Source: Arthrobacter pascens
GTDB lineage: Bacteria > Actinomycetota > Actinomycetes > Actinomycetales > Micrococcaceae
Direction of reading: 5' to 3'
Length of the DNA: 64,000 nucleotides
Assembly (NCBI RefSeq): GCF_030816475.1
Contig: NZ_JAUSXF010000001.1
Coordinates: forward strand, 3,224,001-3,288,000
The translations under genes were made by a program, and so were the position numbers. This document shows, piece after piece, positions 8,669-17,897 of the stretch (the first letter of the stretch is position 1; each line of letters opens with the position of its first letter). Under the pieces are notes generated by a model. It ran no database searches. It was not told where the DNA came from and saw only the letters and a list, made by a program, of their open reading frames with translations.

Positions 8669-9394
8669 ATGACTGACTTCTTCACCATGCAGCCCGGCGA
8701 AACCGCAGCGCCTTTGCCACAAGGACCAGTCCTGTGTGCGGGAACGGCCGGCATGCGGCGCATCCACCGCTTTTTCCTGTGGGCGTACGACGAGGCGCCT
8801 GGCCTGGTGCGCTCCGCCGCTGCCGGTGACACCGCCCGCGCCGCGTACGTGGGCGAAGTGTTGGGGAACTTCGACAAGGTGCTCCACTTACACCACGAGG
8901 GCGAGGACCAGAATATGTACCCGCAGCTCGCGGCAAGGGCACCGGCGTGTGCGTTGCACGTGGCGCAGATGCTTGAGCAGCACCGGCAGGTGACGGACAG
9001 GCTCGAGAGCATTGAGCCGGTCCGCCTTCGTTGGATGGAGACGGCGGACGCCGAAGTTGGCCGGGAACTCGCGGAGCGCTACGAGGACCTGAAGGCCGTC
9101 CTCAACGTCCACCTACGCCGCGAAGTCACCGAAGTGATGCCCGTCGTGGACAGGGTGCTGACCGAGAAGGAGATGCAGGAGGCCGGGAAGCACGGGATCG
9201 ATCAGCTCGACAAGAAGTTCCTGGTCGGCTACCTCGGGATGGTGTTGTCCACGAATCCACCCCAGGAACAGAAGGAAATGTTCAAGGAGATTCCCGCCCC
9301 GGTCCGACTTGGCTACCGTCTCATCGGGCGCAGGATGTACCGGAAACAGTACGCGACGCTCTTCCCGGGACGACCGATACCCAAGACGATGTAG
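8669..9394 (+). CDS. Hemerythrin-like HHE-domain protein
   Basis: This is a soluble four-helix protein with a di-iron (HHE cation-binding) core, likely to bind oxygen or nitric oxide or to sense redox state. Iron-ligand candidates are His in RRIHRFF, HLHHEGEDQNMYP, LEQHRQV, and VHLRREVTEVMP with its paired Glu. The C-terminal 70 residues are an extra segment ending in YATLFPGRPIP. AGGAG precedes the ATG. The last 165 codons are repeated, damaged, about 6.7 kb downstream. Confidence 0.85.
   Translation: MTDFFTMQPGETAAPLPQGPVLCAGTAGMRRIHRFFLWAYDEAPGLVRSAAAGDTARAAYVGEVLGNFDKVLHLHHEGEDQNMYPQLAARAPACALHVAQMLEQHRQVTDRLESIEPVRLRWMETADAEVGRELAERYEDLKAVLNVHLRREVTEVMPVVDRVLTEKEMQEAGKHGIDQLDKKFLVGYLGMVLSTNPPQEQKEMFKEIPAPVRLGYRLIGRRMYRKQYATLFPGRPIPKTM
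8891..9385. repeat. Direct repeat, copy 1 (3' two thirds of the hemerythrin gene)
   Basis: This block matches the second copy downstream at roughly nine bases in ten, by eye, in the same orientation. The match begins abruptly at CACCACGAGGGCGAGG and runs to the end of the coding region. Confidence 0.8.
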
Positions 9395-9461
9395 TCGTCC
9401 ACGCGGGCTATTCGTTGGCCGGGACCGGGAGGAGATGCACCTACTGCATCCCACGCTGTTG

Positions 9462-10017
9462 CTAGTCCTGGCCGCACCCGTAGTGGAGCCGGACCACCCC
9501 GTTGCCAAAGGCCCGCGTTCCGATCAGCGTGAGGTTCACCGTGACGTCCGGCGACAGGAACAGCCGCTGTCCCTCGCCCACCACCACGGGGTGGACGTAG
9601 AGCAGGTATTCGTCGATCAGGCCGAGCCGCATGAAGGGTTTGGGCCAGGTTGGGGCCGCTCAGCACCAGGTCACCGCCGGGCCGCGCCTTCAGTTCCGCG
9701 ATCTGTTCAGGCACGACGTCGTGGATCACCGTCGTGTTCCAGTCCGCTGTTGTTTAGGGTCCGGGAGAAGATGAACATGGGCATGTCGCGCCAAATTCCG
9801 GCGAATTCGACCATAGCCGGGGTGATGGCCGGAGCCTGGTCGGCCGTGGGCCAGAAATGTGCGTGATCCGCCCACTCAGGAACCCGCCCTTCGAACCCAG
9901 GTCATCGTTGATGTATTGGAGCAGTTCCTCGTCCACACGGTGCCAGCTGATATCACGGCCTGGCCGTTCGAAGAATCCGTCAACGGCTACTGACGTCATT
10001 AGGGTGATCTTTCGCAT
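9462..10017 (-). pseudogene. Dihydrofolate-reductase-family (RibD C-terminal-like) pseudogene
   Basis: The start is clear: ATG behind AAGGGGGAT, then MRKITLMTSVAVDGFF, typical of the RibD_C/DHFR-like family. The protein then breaks into three frames: FWPTADQAP and FAGIWRDMPMF in one, PGGDLVLSGPNLAQT in another, and LIDEYLLYVHPVVVGEGQ through to HYGCGQD in a third. At least three indels are needed to explain this, so it is a true pseudogene. The intact parent would be about 185 residues and of unknown substrate. Confidence 0.8.
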
Positions 10018-10380
10018 GTGGATCCCCCTTGATGCGCCGGTACTGGCGGGCCGGCGCCATGGCTTCCAGTGAAGCACCAAGGGAACGGTTGGACCAGAGC
10101 ATGCTTTTGGTTGGGAGGCGCCAACTGATCAACCCGGATCGGCACAGCCCGCGGCAACTGCACGACGTGTCCGAGGTGCTGGAGCTGCGGCGGGAGCACC
10201 GGCTGCAGAAGGGACGCCCTGCTGGGGTCCAGCACCTTGATACGTCCACCCGATCCTTTCACTTAGGTTTCCCCCGCGCCGGCCCATGGACCCCATCTGC
10301 ACAGGTTCTTCTTCCCGGGCGTCCGCCGGGAGGTGTCGGAAAGAACCCAGGCCTCGACTCGACCGACCGATGCCTGCCCG
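10018..10380. other. Intergenic region, no supported gene
   Basis: Both strands have short open frames, but none shows family motifs, good composition and a ribosome site together. It may be older debris inside the repeat-bracketed segment. Confidence 0.4.
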
Positions 10381-11463
10381 TCAACCGGTGAGGACGCCAA
10401 GGGCAACGAAAGCTTGGCGAATGGATTCCCGCGATAGCCCTGCAATGGGGACATTCGGCCGCCGGCTGGCGAACTGTGACGAGCGCAACGATTCCGCCAA
10501 CTCGTTTAGCCCTGCAGCCTGTCCTAATTGATCAACGAACTCGCGCAGGACAGACGTGTCCGGCATCTCATAAGTGGACACTCGGGAGAGTCTCGTGAAG
10601 TCGAACTCCACCGACGTGCGTTGACCAGTGAAGTAAAAGAGCGAAACGGTCCCCAGCCGCCGACGCCTCCCGTCAAAGATCTCCAGATGAGCGGCCGGAA
10701 AGTGGGCTTTTGAACCGATGAAAGCCAGCCCCGCGTCGGACGCTTCGCTGACGAACAGGTCAAAGTTTTCGATGCTCGCGCTGTCATTCAACTCCAGCCA
10801 CGCGCGGTAGGTCCCGACGTCCCACACCACCTGGTCGCCAGCCGCAGGTTTGCTCGCCCCTGTCCTAACTTCAGCCAGTTCCTGCCCGTAGATGCGCGGC
10901 GCCAGTATTTCGATACTTCCCTGTGTGAGGCGTGAGTATTCAACGGCGACCACCGAAGTGTTTGGACCGGACATGAAGTTGAGGTACTCCACCATTCTCT
11001 TCAGCGCCGTGTTGATCGCATCCACGGCCAATACGATCCTGAACCTTCCCTCCGCAAGGTTCCGTGCAAGCGCCTCTCGAAGAGGAAATCCGTCCTCCGA
11101 GTCTTCACCGAAGAGGGATTCGTGCGTGCGGCTTTGCCATCGTGCGGCGAAGTCGTCAACATCCATCTTCCATAGCCGCGATGCGTAGTCGAACATTTGC
11201 CCGACGATCTCTCGTCTCACCTGCGGGTTAGCCGCCAGCTTGCATTCAACCAGTGTCACGTCTCCGTCGGCACCGACAACCACAACGTCCGCTGGACCGA
11301 CCTCGGATTGAAACTCACGGCATGTCCTAGCGCCCTTGCCAACACCAGGGATCAGGTCCGGATGCGCAGCGAGTATGGCCTGCAGATCTGATTCCAAGGC
11401 ATACCCCGCGTATGCCGCCTCGCGCCAGGTTCCGTCGGTCTGCCGAATCAATATGTCACTCAT
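10381..11463 (-). CDS. NucS/DUF91-like PD-(D/E)XK nuclease-domain protein
   Basis: The protein has 360 residues. The front third carries a nuclease core: GPADVVVVG supplies Asp59, LVECKL supplies Glu73 and Lys75 after a short strand, and GQMFDYA places the Gln/helix that follows in NucS-like enzymes. The central and C-terminal parts (FRIVLAVDAIN, VVAVEYSRL, then a beta-rich region with RTSVEFDFTRLS) are family-like but of unknown role, perhaps DNA or partner binding. The start is the ATG preceded by GGAGG; a longer frame upstream is not protein-like. It stands alone on its strand in a defence-like region, so a role against foreign DNA is plausible but not shown. Confidence 0.7.
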   Translation of the reverse strand: MSDILIRQTDGTWREAAYAGYALESDLQAILAAHPDLIPGVGKGARTCREFQSEVGPADVVVVGADGDVTLVECKLAANPQVRREIVGQMFDYASRLWKMDVDDFAARWQSRTHESLFGEDSEDGFPLREALARNLAEGRFRIVLAVDAINTALKRMVEYLNFMSGPNTSVVAVEYSRLTQGSIEILAPRIYGQELAEVRTGASKPAAGDQVVWDVGTYRAWLELNDSASIENFDLFVSEASDAGLAFIGSKAHFPAAHLEIFDGRRRRLGTVSLFYFTGQRTSVEFDFTRLSRVSTYEMPDTSVLREFVDQLGQAAGLNELAESLRSSQFASRRPNVPIAGLSRESIRQAFVALGVLTG

Positions 11464-11921
11464 AGCAGTGCCTCCGGTGGACTGGAGCTGGGCATTCCCC
11501 CTGCCGGAGATAATCCAGTCGGCTGCACTAGACCTCCATGGCCGGTTATTCGTCAGTCTGCACCTGCGGCTGGGAATACTCAATGCCTAATAAGGCAGCT
11601 GGAACGCGGCCCCGAAGGAGGTGGCGCCGGTGTGGCAGGCGGTGACGCGCTGCCGACCGCCCAGGCCCTGCCCGCCGGGGACTCCCCTTCGTCTCCTCCG
11701 CATGAGCACCCAGTCTCGCCCTGTTAGGGCCGAGATGGGTTCCGTACCGGCCAGCTCGTCAGCGTGTGGGCCGCACTTTCACCAGCCCGACGCCGCACGA
11801 GAACGTGAGGCTACGTGCCCGGTGCCAGTGGACGATATGAGGAGCCGTTCCGCTGCGGCAGGGGCGTAACTGCTTGCCGGGCTCCAGCCTGTCCACTACG
11901 ATCGCCCCTTGTCGAAGGCCT
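11464..11921. other. Intergenic region, no supported gene
   Basis: It includes the promoter side of the NucS-like gene. The remainder is GC-rich, with many short frames and no recognised domain. Confidence 0.4.
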
Positions 11922-12865
11922 TTACAAGTACTTCGACAAGACCCGCGCGAACGTGTCTCCCGTCGGCACGAGCCACTCCACGAGTTCTTGCGACTGAGTG
12001 TCGTCCAGGAAGTCGCCCGGACGACTGATGACGAGCTTGGATGCCTTGCGGTCGGGCTTGTCATCCCATTCGAGGCTGAAACCGAGGTCGGCTTCGATGG
12101 CGTCGCGCTGGGCAAGTAACTTCGCGAAGAGATCCTTGTCGTGGTTGATCCAGAACAGCGTGGTGACAAGTTTCCTCTGGGAGTTGACCGTGAGCAAGAT
12201 CTGCCCACGGGAGTCTCCAAGGCTAACGTCGTACCAGTTTTGCGGATAGGGCTCGCGCCAAGTATCGATGTTCGTTGCGTGTTCAAGGCCATAGTCACGT
12301 ACCCGCTCGAAGAACGCACGTTGGGCATCCTTCACGGACACTTCCCGCCCGGCCCTGGAGGGAGGCCTGACCTTCCGGCGGCGTGCGGCAATCACGTCCT
12401 CGTCGACGTCGAGGCCGGCGGCTTCCGCGAGTTCCTCAGCGCCGATGAACTGCTCGGGATCCCCGTGTCCTTCCGCATCGAACCGGAGCCTTTCTTCCTC
12501 AAGCACCACGCGCGGGTCGTCGTCGCGGCCAGGCTCAGTCCAACGAAAACCAGGCGAGATCGTCCCCCGCTCTGCAGGACTCGCCAAGCGTTGGCCATAG
12601 GGAAGGTCGCCACTATCGCAGCCAACGGCTGGGCCCAGGTGCCAGCCACGATCGCGACGTCGCCGTACGTACTCCAACGCCCCGCCGGGATTTCGGCGAC
12701 GATCGCAGCAACTTGGCTGCGAAGCGCTGACGGCTCGTCGCCCACAGCTGTGATGCTCTCGTCAGGGCCTGGCCACAGCTCAATGATCTTTTCTGCTAAG
12801 CCAGCGCTACGCGCGTTGATCTCGTCTACGCCCCATTTAGCGTGAGCAGCGATCGCTTGGTTCAC
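11922..12865 (-). pseudogene. MGMT-like (ATL) DNA-binding domain plus DUF4268, split by one frameshift
   Basis: The N-terminal 100 residues contain the winged-helix core of O6-alkylguanine methyltransferases (IPAGRWSTYGDVAIVAG, then NAWRVLQSGG) without the catalytic Pro-Cys-His-Arg, so this is an alkyltransferase-like binding domain. After a run of five Gs the frame shifts by one. The second frame continues FRWTEPGRDDD, a linker (EQFIGAEELAEAAGLDVDED), and a DUF4268 region (LFWINHDKDLF, LGFSLEWDDKPDRKASK). One more G restores a protein of about 314 residues. It could be a recent inactivation or a homopolymer sequencing error. The start is a GTG. DUF4268 proteins often sit near restriction genes; the fusion suggests recognition of altered DNA. 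Confidence 0.65.
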
Positions 12866-12960
12866 CGATATGCGATATCGACCGAATAGCTGGCATAACC
12901 CCTTGGGTTGGCATTAAGAAACCGGCCGGCCCAGGACCACAGCGCATTCAGGAGATCACC

Positions 12961-13413
12961 ATGGCAACACACACCAGCACCGGCATCGCGGCCCGCAGCA
13001 ACGTCCAGAAGGCATCGTTGGCTGTGGGTGCCGTGTTCCTACTGGCCGGGGTCCTGGGCTTCGTCCCGGGCATCACGGCCAACTTCGACCAGCTGCACCT
13101 CGCCGGCCACCACTCCGAGGCCATGCTGCTGGGCCTTTCCAGGTCTCGGCCCTGCACAACATTGTCCACCTGCTGTTCGGCGCGGCCGGCATCGTCCTGG
13201 CCAAGACCGTCGGCGGCGCCGGCTCGTACCTGCTCTACGGCGGCATCATCTAGCTGGTTCTGTTCGTATATGGCCTGGTGGTTCCCAGGATTCAGCCGGG
13301 AACTTCGTGCCGCTGAACGGCTTCGACAACGGCCTGCACCTGCTGCTCGGCGTCGGCATGGTGGCCTTGGCACTGGTCCTCACCAGGGTCGCGCGAAGGC
13401 ACGGGCTTAGGCA
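12961..13413 (+). pseudogene. DUF4383 membrane-protein pseudogene
   Basis: AGGAGATCACC precedes the ATG, and the first 57 residues are intact (NVQKASLAVGAVFLLAGVLGF). A missing T after GGGCCTT shifts the frame. The family sequence ALHNIVHLLFGAAGIVLA continues in the new frame, a TAG then stands where Trp is expected (GGII-stop-LVLFVYGLVV), and a missing C shifts again before NGFDNGLHLLLGVGMVALAL. Three lesions in a family of about 150-residue small membrane proteins make this a real pseudogene. Confidence 0.8.
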
Positions 13414-13444
13414 GTCCGCGGCGGTAGACCAGCAACACGCAAGG

Positions 13445-13490
13445 GGCCATGGCCCCGATCGCAGCTTCGGCTGTTATCGGGGCCATGGCC
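13445..13490 (+). terminator. Perfect 15-base-pair hairpin after the DUF4383 pseudogene
   Basis: GGCCATGGCCCCGAT pairs exactly with ATCGGGGCCATGGCC. The loop contains a smaller CAGC-TTCG-GCTG hairpin, so the whole structure is very stable. A short T stretch (TTT) follows. Its survival suggests the gene decayed recently. Confidence 0.75.
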
Positions 13491-13677
13491 TTTCCGGCTC
13501 TAACGCGTGGCCAGGCGCTTAGCTCTCGTTGCTTCTTTCGACATGGCTGCAAGGTAACGCGGTCACGGCGCTAAATGCCTCAGTGAAAAGCGCCTATTTC
13601 AGAAGCCCAGGAACTACTTCGTAGGCCGCGAGACGGGCCAGTTTAGCCTTCCAGGCGACTGGAAACACGTCATCACC

Positions 13678-14133
13678 TCATGCCGACTGAGACTCTATTT
13701 CTCCCCACTTCAAAGCGTGCGCATAAAGGAGGCCGCGCAACCGTCTTTGTTCCTTTTTGTCGTCGATAACGTGCTGGAAATCGACAAAGCAATGTCCCGG
13801 CGCACGTTTGTCGCCGAGAGGAACGGGACACCCACTGTCATCGACGGCACGGAGCGACGCTTTGACCACTTCGTCTACTGTGACTTTGTAGACACCCATC
13901 GAGGCGGATCTCGCATTACCGTTGTGCCAGGCGCGGCTTTCGTCAGCCGTGACCTCAGTGGATCGCGAGTACGATACCTTGCCCTTGTCTGCGTCGCTTG
14001 GTCCAAAAGCAGCGGCGCGGGGGCGCCCCACTTGGCTATCCCAGTGGTGAGCCGGTATCTGGCGAAACAAGTCTTCGCCTTCGTCTTGGAGCAACTCAGC
14101 TTCGCAAGAAACGAGCTTCACAAAATCAGTCAC
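13678..14133 (-). CDS. Hypothetical 151-residue protein, second gene of an overlapping pair
   Basis: I recognise no named family. The protein is soluble and mixed alpha/beta. A central region (YKVTVDEVVKAS) is followed by GCPVPLGDKRAPGHCFVDF and a basic helical end with KKEQRRLRGLLYAHALKWG. The His/Cys in APGHCF and the basic helix are the only visible candidate functional residues. Its ATG overlaps the TGA of the larger upstream gene by four bases, so the two are translationally coupled and probably made in fixed ratio. The pair lies inside the hemerythrin-bracketed segment. Confidence 0.6.
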   Translation of the reverse strand: MTDFVKLVSCEAELLQDEGEDLFRQIPAHHWDSQVGRPRAAAFGPSDADKGKVSYSRSTEVTADESRAWHNGNARSASMGVYKVTVDEVVKASLRAVDDSGCPVPLGDKRAPGHCFVDFQHVIDDKKEQRRLRGLLYAHALKWGEIESQSA

Positions 14134-15476
14134 GACAGAGCCTCCCCGACTCGCTCAATTACTTCTGATAGGTCCTCGGGGTCGAACTCAATTGCTTCGC
14201 CGGAGACCACATCAAGATGGAACAGGAAAAAGTCGAGTTCAGGAGAAATTTCGAGCGTCACAACTCGTTGCGGAGAACCCCATTCAACAATTACGCCTCC
14301 GTCTTCGCCGGGATAGATGCCCGGTGAAATCTCGCTCTCCTGCGTGGCTCGCAGCACCTCCCGCGCGGCATCGATTGCAACGAACGAGATAAGTGGGCTC
14401 TTACCGAGTTCTGGATGCCAATTCTTTGCAAGGCTGGCGAGTTCCACTATCCGTCTCGACCAGGGCTCCGTCTCAATTTCGAGCAGTTCAACCTCATCCA
14501 CGTTGAGGATCTGCCTTAGATGGTCACCTAGCCAGCTCATTCGGCCCGTGACACGAATGAGAGGAGCTTGAGCGTTCGATTCGAGGACTTTCTTCAGGTC
14601 CTCCAGCCTCTCGGCTTCCTTGTATCGCCCGTGCACCTGACCGAAGAGCAGGGTCTTGATCTTGAAGTTTCTGGCTTCAGCATTGACCGCGATCAGGCGG
14701 CCAGCCACTGTTGAGGTGTACTTGCGCCTTTCCGGCGCCTCTTCTTCAGTTTCTACCAACTCAAGCGCCAGCCGCTCGAAGATCGGGCGAAAAACCCTCG
14801 GTGCAGTCTCAGATGTGATGCAGACTTCTTCATGCGTTTCGGTACCGGACAATAGCAACGAGTCTTCCTCGCGGAGGCTCGAACCGAAATCTCGGAAGGC
14901 ATCGAGTGACGCTAGGCTCGATAGCAGTCGTTGTTTCGACTGCCTAGTCGTTTCCTCTTCATCCTCTGATTCTGCATCGGCCTCGTCGCCTGGACCTACC
15001 TCGTCGGGCGGCGTAGCGTCCCCATCCTGGTCCCCACCGACCGACGGCGATTCCTGGTAAGCGGCACTCTCTTGTCCGCTGTCATTGAGAATGACACCAA
15101 AGTTGCGATTGACTATGTCCGCAAAAAGCGCTTCGACGTCGAGGCGCCCGGCATCGTAAAAACTGTCGTAAGCAGATCGCGTTTTTTCCATTACCGGAAC
15201 AGCGCTGCCGTCCTCAATTTCAGTAACAGCCAAATCAAACTCACTGGAAAAGTCAGCCGGGACTTCTTCTCCAGGATTAGCCTCACGCCACGCCAGCTTG
15301 GCCGCTTCGAGGATCAATTCCCTGTACCGCTGCAATTCGACTAATGCGTCGATTGGCAGTCTTCCCCCGTTGAATCGTGCACCATCCAGTTTGAGGGTGG
15401 CGAAAACGCCAGACTCGTCTTCCACTGGATTTGCGTCGACTTCATCTTCGCGTGCGGCGTCGTCGTCATCGTTCAC
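14130..15476 (-). CDS. Hypothetical 448-residue acidic protein, first gene of an overlapping pair
   Basis: It has no named domain that I can assign. The first 20 residues are very acidic. Residues about 25-110 contain a recurring-looking block (GGRLPIDALVELQRYRELI, then EIEDGSAVPVM). From memory this LP-D-L-EL-Y plus GSAVP pattern recurs in uncharacterised bacterial proteins; this is recall, not a search result. An acidic disordered linker (about 150-190, rich in Glu/Asp) leads to a C-terminal half of alternating strands (TVAGRLIAVNAEARNFKI, APLIRVTGRMSW) that resembles small beta-barrel units. The start is GTG. It is coupled to the following gene. Confidence 0.6.
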   Translation of the reverse strand: MNDDDDAAREDEVDANPVEDESGVFATLKLDGARFNGGRLPIDALVELQRYRELILEAAKLAWREANPGEEVPADFSSEFDLAVTEIEDGSAVPVMEKTRSAYDSFYDAGRLDVEALFADIVNRNFGVILNDSGQESAAYQESPSVGGDQDGDATPPDEVGPGDEADAESEDEEETTRQSKQRLLSSLASLDAFRDFGSSLREEDSLLLSGTETHEEVCITSETAPRVFRPIFERLALELVETEEEAPERRKYTSTVAGRLIAVNAEARNFKIKTLLFGQVHGRYKEAERLEDLKKVLESNAQAPLIRVTGRMSWLGDHLRQILNVDEVELLEIETEPWSRRIVELASLAKNWHPELGKSPLISFVAIDAAREVLRATQESEISPGIYPGEDGGVIVEWGSPQRVVTLEISPELDFFLFHLDVVSGEAIEFDPEDLSEVIERVGEALS

Positions 15477-15632
15477 TTGCTCAACCTACAGGAGGGGTCT
15501 GTCAAAAATGGTTCTCCGCCCCGAACGGTCACCATTCGTTACAAAACCACAAAATGGTTGGGTCACCATTGCACCCGCTCCGACCGGGCGCGGCCCGCCA
15601 TTCTGCGCCATCAGGCCCAGCCATATCATGCG

Positions 15633-16186
15633 CACCACGAGGGCGAGGACCAGAGCATGTACCCGCAGCTCGCGGAAAGGGCACCGGCGTGTGCGTTGCA
15701 CGTAGGCAGATGCTTGAGCAGCACCGGCAGGTGACGCAGCGGCTCGAGAGCATCGAGCCGCTCCGCCTTCGCTGGATGGAGACGGCGGACGCAGATGCTG
15801 GCCGGGAACTTGCTGCGCGCTGCGAGGACCAGAAGGCCGTCCTGAACGTCCACCTGCGCCGCGAAGTCACCGAGGTGATGCCCGTGGTGGACAGGGTGCT
15901 GACCGAGAAGGAAATGCAGGAGGCCGCGAAGTGCGGGATCGATCAGCTCGACAAGAAGTTCCTGGTGGGCTACCTCGGCATGGTGTTGGCCACGAATCCA
16001 CGCCAAGACCAGAAGGAAATGTTCAAGGAGATCCCCGCCCCAGTCGGCCTTGGTTACCGCCTCATCGGGCGCAGTATGTACCGGAAACAGTACGCGACAC
16101 TCTTTCCGGGGCGCCGGATTCCCGAGGGCGCTGTAGCTTTGCGGGCGGTCTCATTGCCCCCCGTGGACTGGAGGGCCGTTGGGTAG
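15633..16186 (+). pseudogene. 5'-truncated, frameshifted second copy of the hemerythrin gene (direct repeat copy 2)
   Basis: The similarity to the intact gene starts at the same CACCACGAGGGCGAGG junction and continues through the C-terminal YATLFPGRRIP. The first 74 codons are missing. After GCGTTGCACGT one base is lost (GTGGCGCAG in the intact gene, GTAGGCAG here), which breaks the frame; downstream the frame is clean. The divergence is mostly synonymous or conservative, as expected if this was once a working allele or paralog. Confidence 0.8.
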
Positions 16187-16408
16187 GATCCGGTGTTGCG
16201 GAACACTGCCCATCGCATCGAGGTCCTCGGGCACCGGCGTTCCTTCGCCGACGGGGACGCCGTGCAGGTAGGTCAGCTCGCTGCTCAATGTAGTCGGGGT
16301 CAACGTCGGCGCTCACTTGAATCTGTCTGCCGGCTCGGTATTGCTCGATGCCTTGAGGCGGAGGTGCTCCGCTTTAGGCAGCGAGGCCACAGCGATCAGG
16401 GTGCCGAT

Positions 16409-17665
16409 TTAGTCCTCTCGTAGTCGCTGCACCAAGTCACTTTCACCCTTCGATTCCCACCTGTCGCTTGCCTGCTGCTTGAAAAAGTCCCACGACGAGG
16501 AAGTGTGCAGCGCGGTCTCCATCGCCCGCTGTGCCGGCTTGTTTAGACCTGTCAGCCAATCGAGGATCACCTTCGCTGGCTTGAACTGATGTATGTTAGC
16601 AGTTGCTCCAAATAATGCGGTCGCAACCCGCTCGGCGGCATCGTACTCACCTTCGTTGATCAGAACCCGAAGAACAATCACGCCCCAAGTCAGGAACTTG
16701 TCGATGGCATCGAATGGCAGACCGCGAGTATTGCCAGCCAGGTCATCCAACGCATCGCTGACAGCCGCAGCCAGACCAGTGCGATCTGCGTGAAACCAGT
16801 CATGTACCTGTGGCTGCTGCAGCTTTGGAAGCCCATCAACGGATCGAGTGAGCCGATTTGGCTGACCGACGTAGGAACTGACTCGTGGCCAATCACCTGC
16901 TTGCACAAGAGATTCGAGGCTAGCGGTACTCGCAATAACCGAATCTCTGACAGCCTTCAGAAAGTACTCAAGATTCGAATAGCGGCCAGCCGGATCTGCG
17001 TTTGTCGCTCGTCGGAGCACCGCCCTCAGCTGCGGTTCGTCGACAAGCTTGACGTGGCCGAAGCTTGGGCGTTTTCCGGTCAGCATCCACGAGAGGATGG
17101 CACCCGCCGCGTATACGTCGGCTGTGATCGTTGACTCGTGAGCATCATCATGCTGCTCAGGCGCAGCCCAGCCTTCGGTTCCCGTTAAGCCGTTGATGCG
17201 AGTCAGTTGCTCAGTGGTAAGTCCGGCAGGATTTCGAACGATCCCGAAATCAGCCACAACCCACCGCGCGCCGACTTCATCCTCCAGCCACAAGATATTC
17301 TGTGGCTTTAGATCGCGGTGCACCTGCCCCTTGGCATGAATCGGATTGAGCGCCACGGTGATGGCATTTAAGACCAGCAAGCACTCTTCGAAGGCCGTCG
17401 GCACTCCAGTGTCGTACAAGGTTCGAGCCGCGACTGGCATCGAATACCAACTGTACGAATCGTCGCAGTCCAGAACCGGCATGACATGAGGACCTGCTGC
17501 AAGCTGCATCGCACCGATCTCACGCTTGAATCGTCGTTCGACGCGAGAGTTGTTTGCTGCCAGTTTGAGCACTATGGACGAACCGGAAGGGTTTCTTGCC
17601 AGCCAGACTTGAGCGGATTGGGTGCTGCTGATCTGGTTATCAAGCTCATAACCGTCAGGTATCAA
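16409..17665 (-). CDS. Serine/threonine protein kinase, cytoplasmic, with C-terminal helical domain
   Basis: This is a Hanks-type kinase: Lys34 in VLKLA, Glu49, HRDLKPQN at 116-123, DFG at 139-141, and APEQ as the activation-segment end. The glycine-rich loop is unusual: ISSTQSAQVWLA has no glycine where GxGxxG is expected. There is no membrane helix or PASTA repeat. The last 130 residues are helical with no known domain. The start is TTG, supported by GAGGAG seven bases upstream. It stands alone between the repeat segment and the ParB/SNF2 locus. Some island-encoded kinases act in abortive infection; a similar role is inference. Confidence 0.75.
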   Translation of the reverse strand: MIPDGYELDNQISSTQSAQVWLARNPSGSSIVLKLAANNSRVERRFKREIGAMQLAAGPHVMPVLDCDDSYSWYSMPVAARTLYDTGVPTAFEECLLVLNAITVALNPIHAKGQVHRDLKPQNILWLEDEVGARWVVADFGIVRNPAGLTTEQLTRINGLTGTEGWAAPEQHDDAHESTITADVYAAGAILSWMLTGKRPSFGHVKLVDEPQLRAVLRRATNADPAGRYSNLEYFLKAVRDSVIASTASLESLVQAGDWPRVSSYVGQPNRLTRSVDGLPKLQQPQVHDWFHADRTGLAAAVSDALDDLAGNTRGLPFDAIDKFLTWGVIVLRVLINEGEYDAAERVATALFGATANIHQFKPAKVILDWLTGLNKPAQRAMETALHTSSSWDFFKQQASDRWESKGESDLVQRLRED

Positions 17666-17897
17666 AGAGTAACTCCTCGTAATAGTTTCGCTGAAGAATA
17701 CCGGTCCAGGCTCTGTGGCTTAACCGCTCCGGGAGCCCGCTCGTCATCCTAATGCCCGCCCAGACCGCCAGTTGAGAACGCGGGCGGAGTGTCTGAGCGA
17801 CATGGAAATGCGGTCTTACAACGCAAGGAATCAGAGACAGCTTTACGACAGCGACGCCTGAGCCTGACTTCACACTGTTTTTGGTTATGGTTGTCGG

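Noticed and set aside
16187..16408. Minus-strand fragment beginning MSADVDPDYIEQ with GVPVGEGTPVPEDL in another frame
   Set aside because: Protein-like in two frames but too short and unknown; probably debris. Not strong enough to call a gene.
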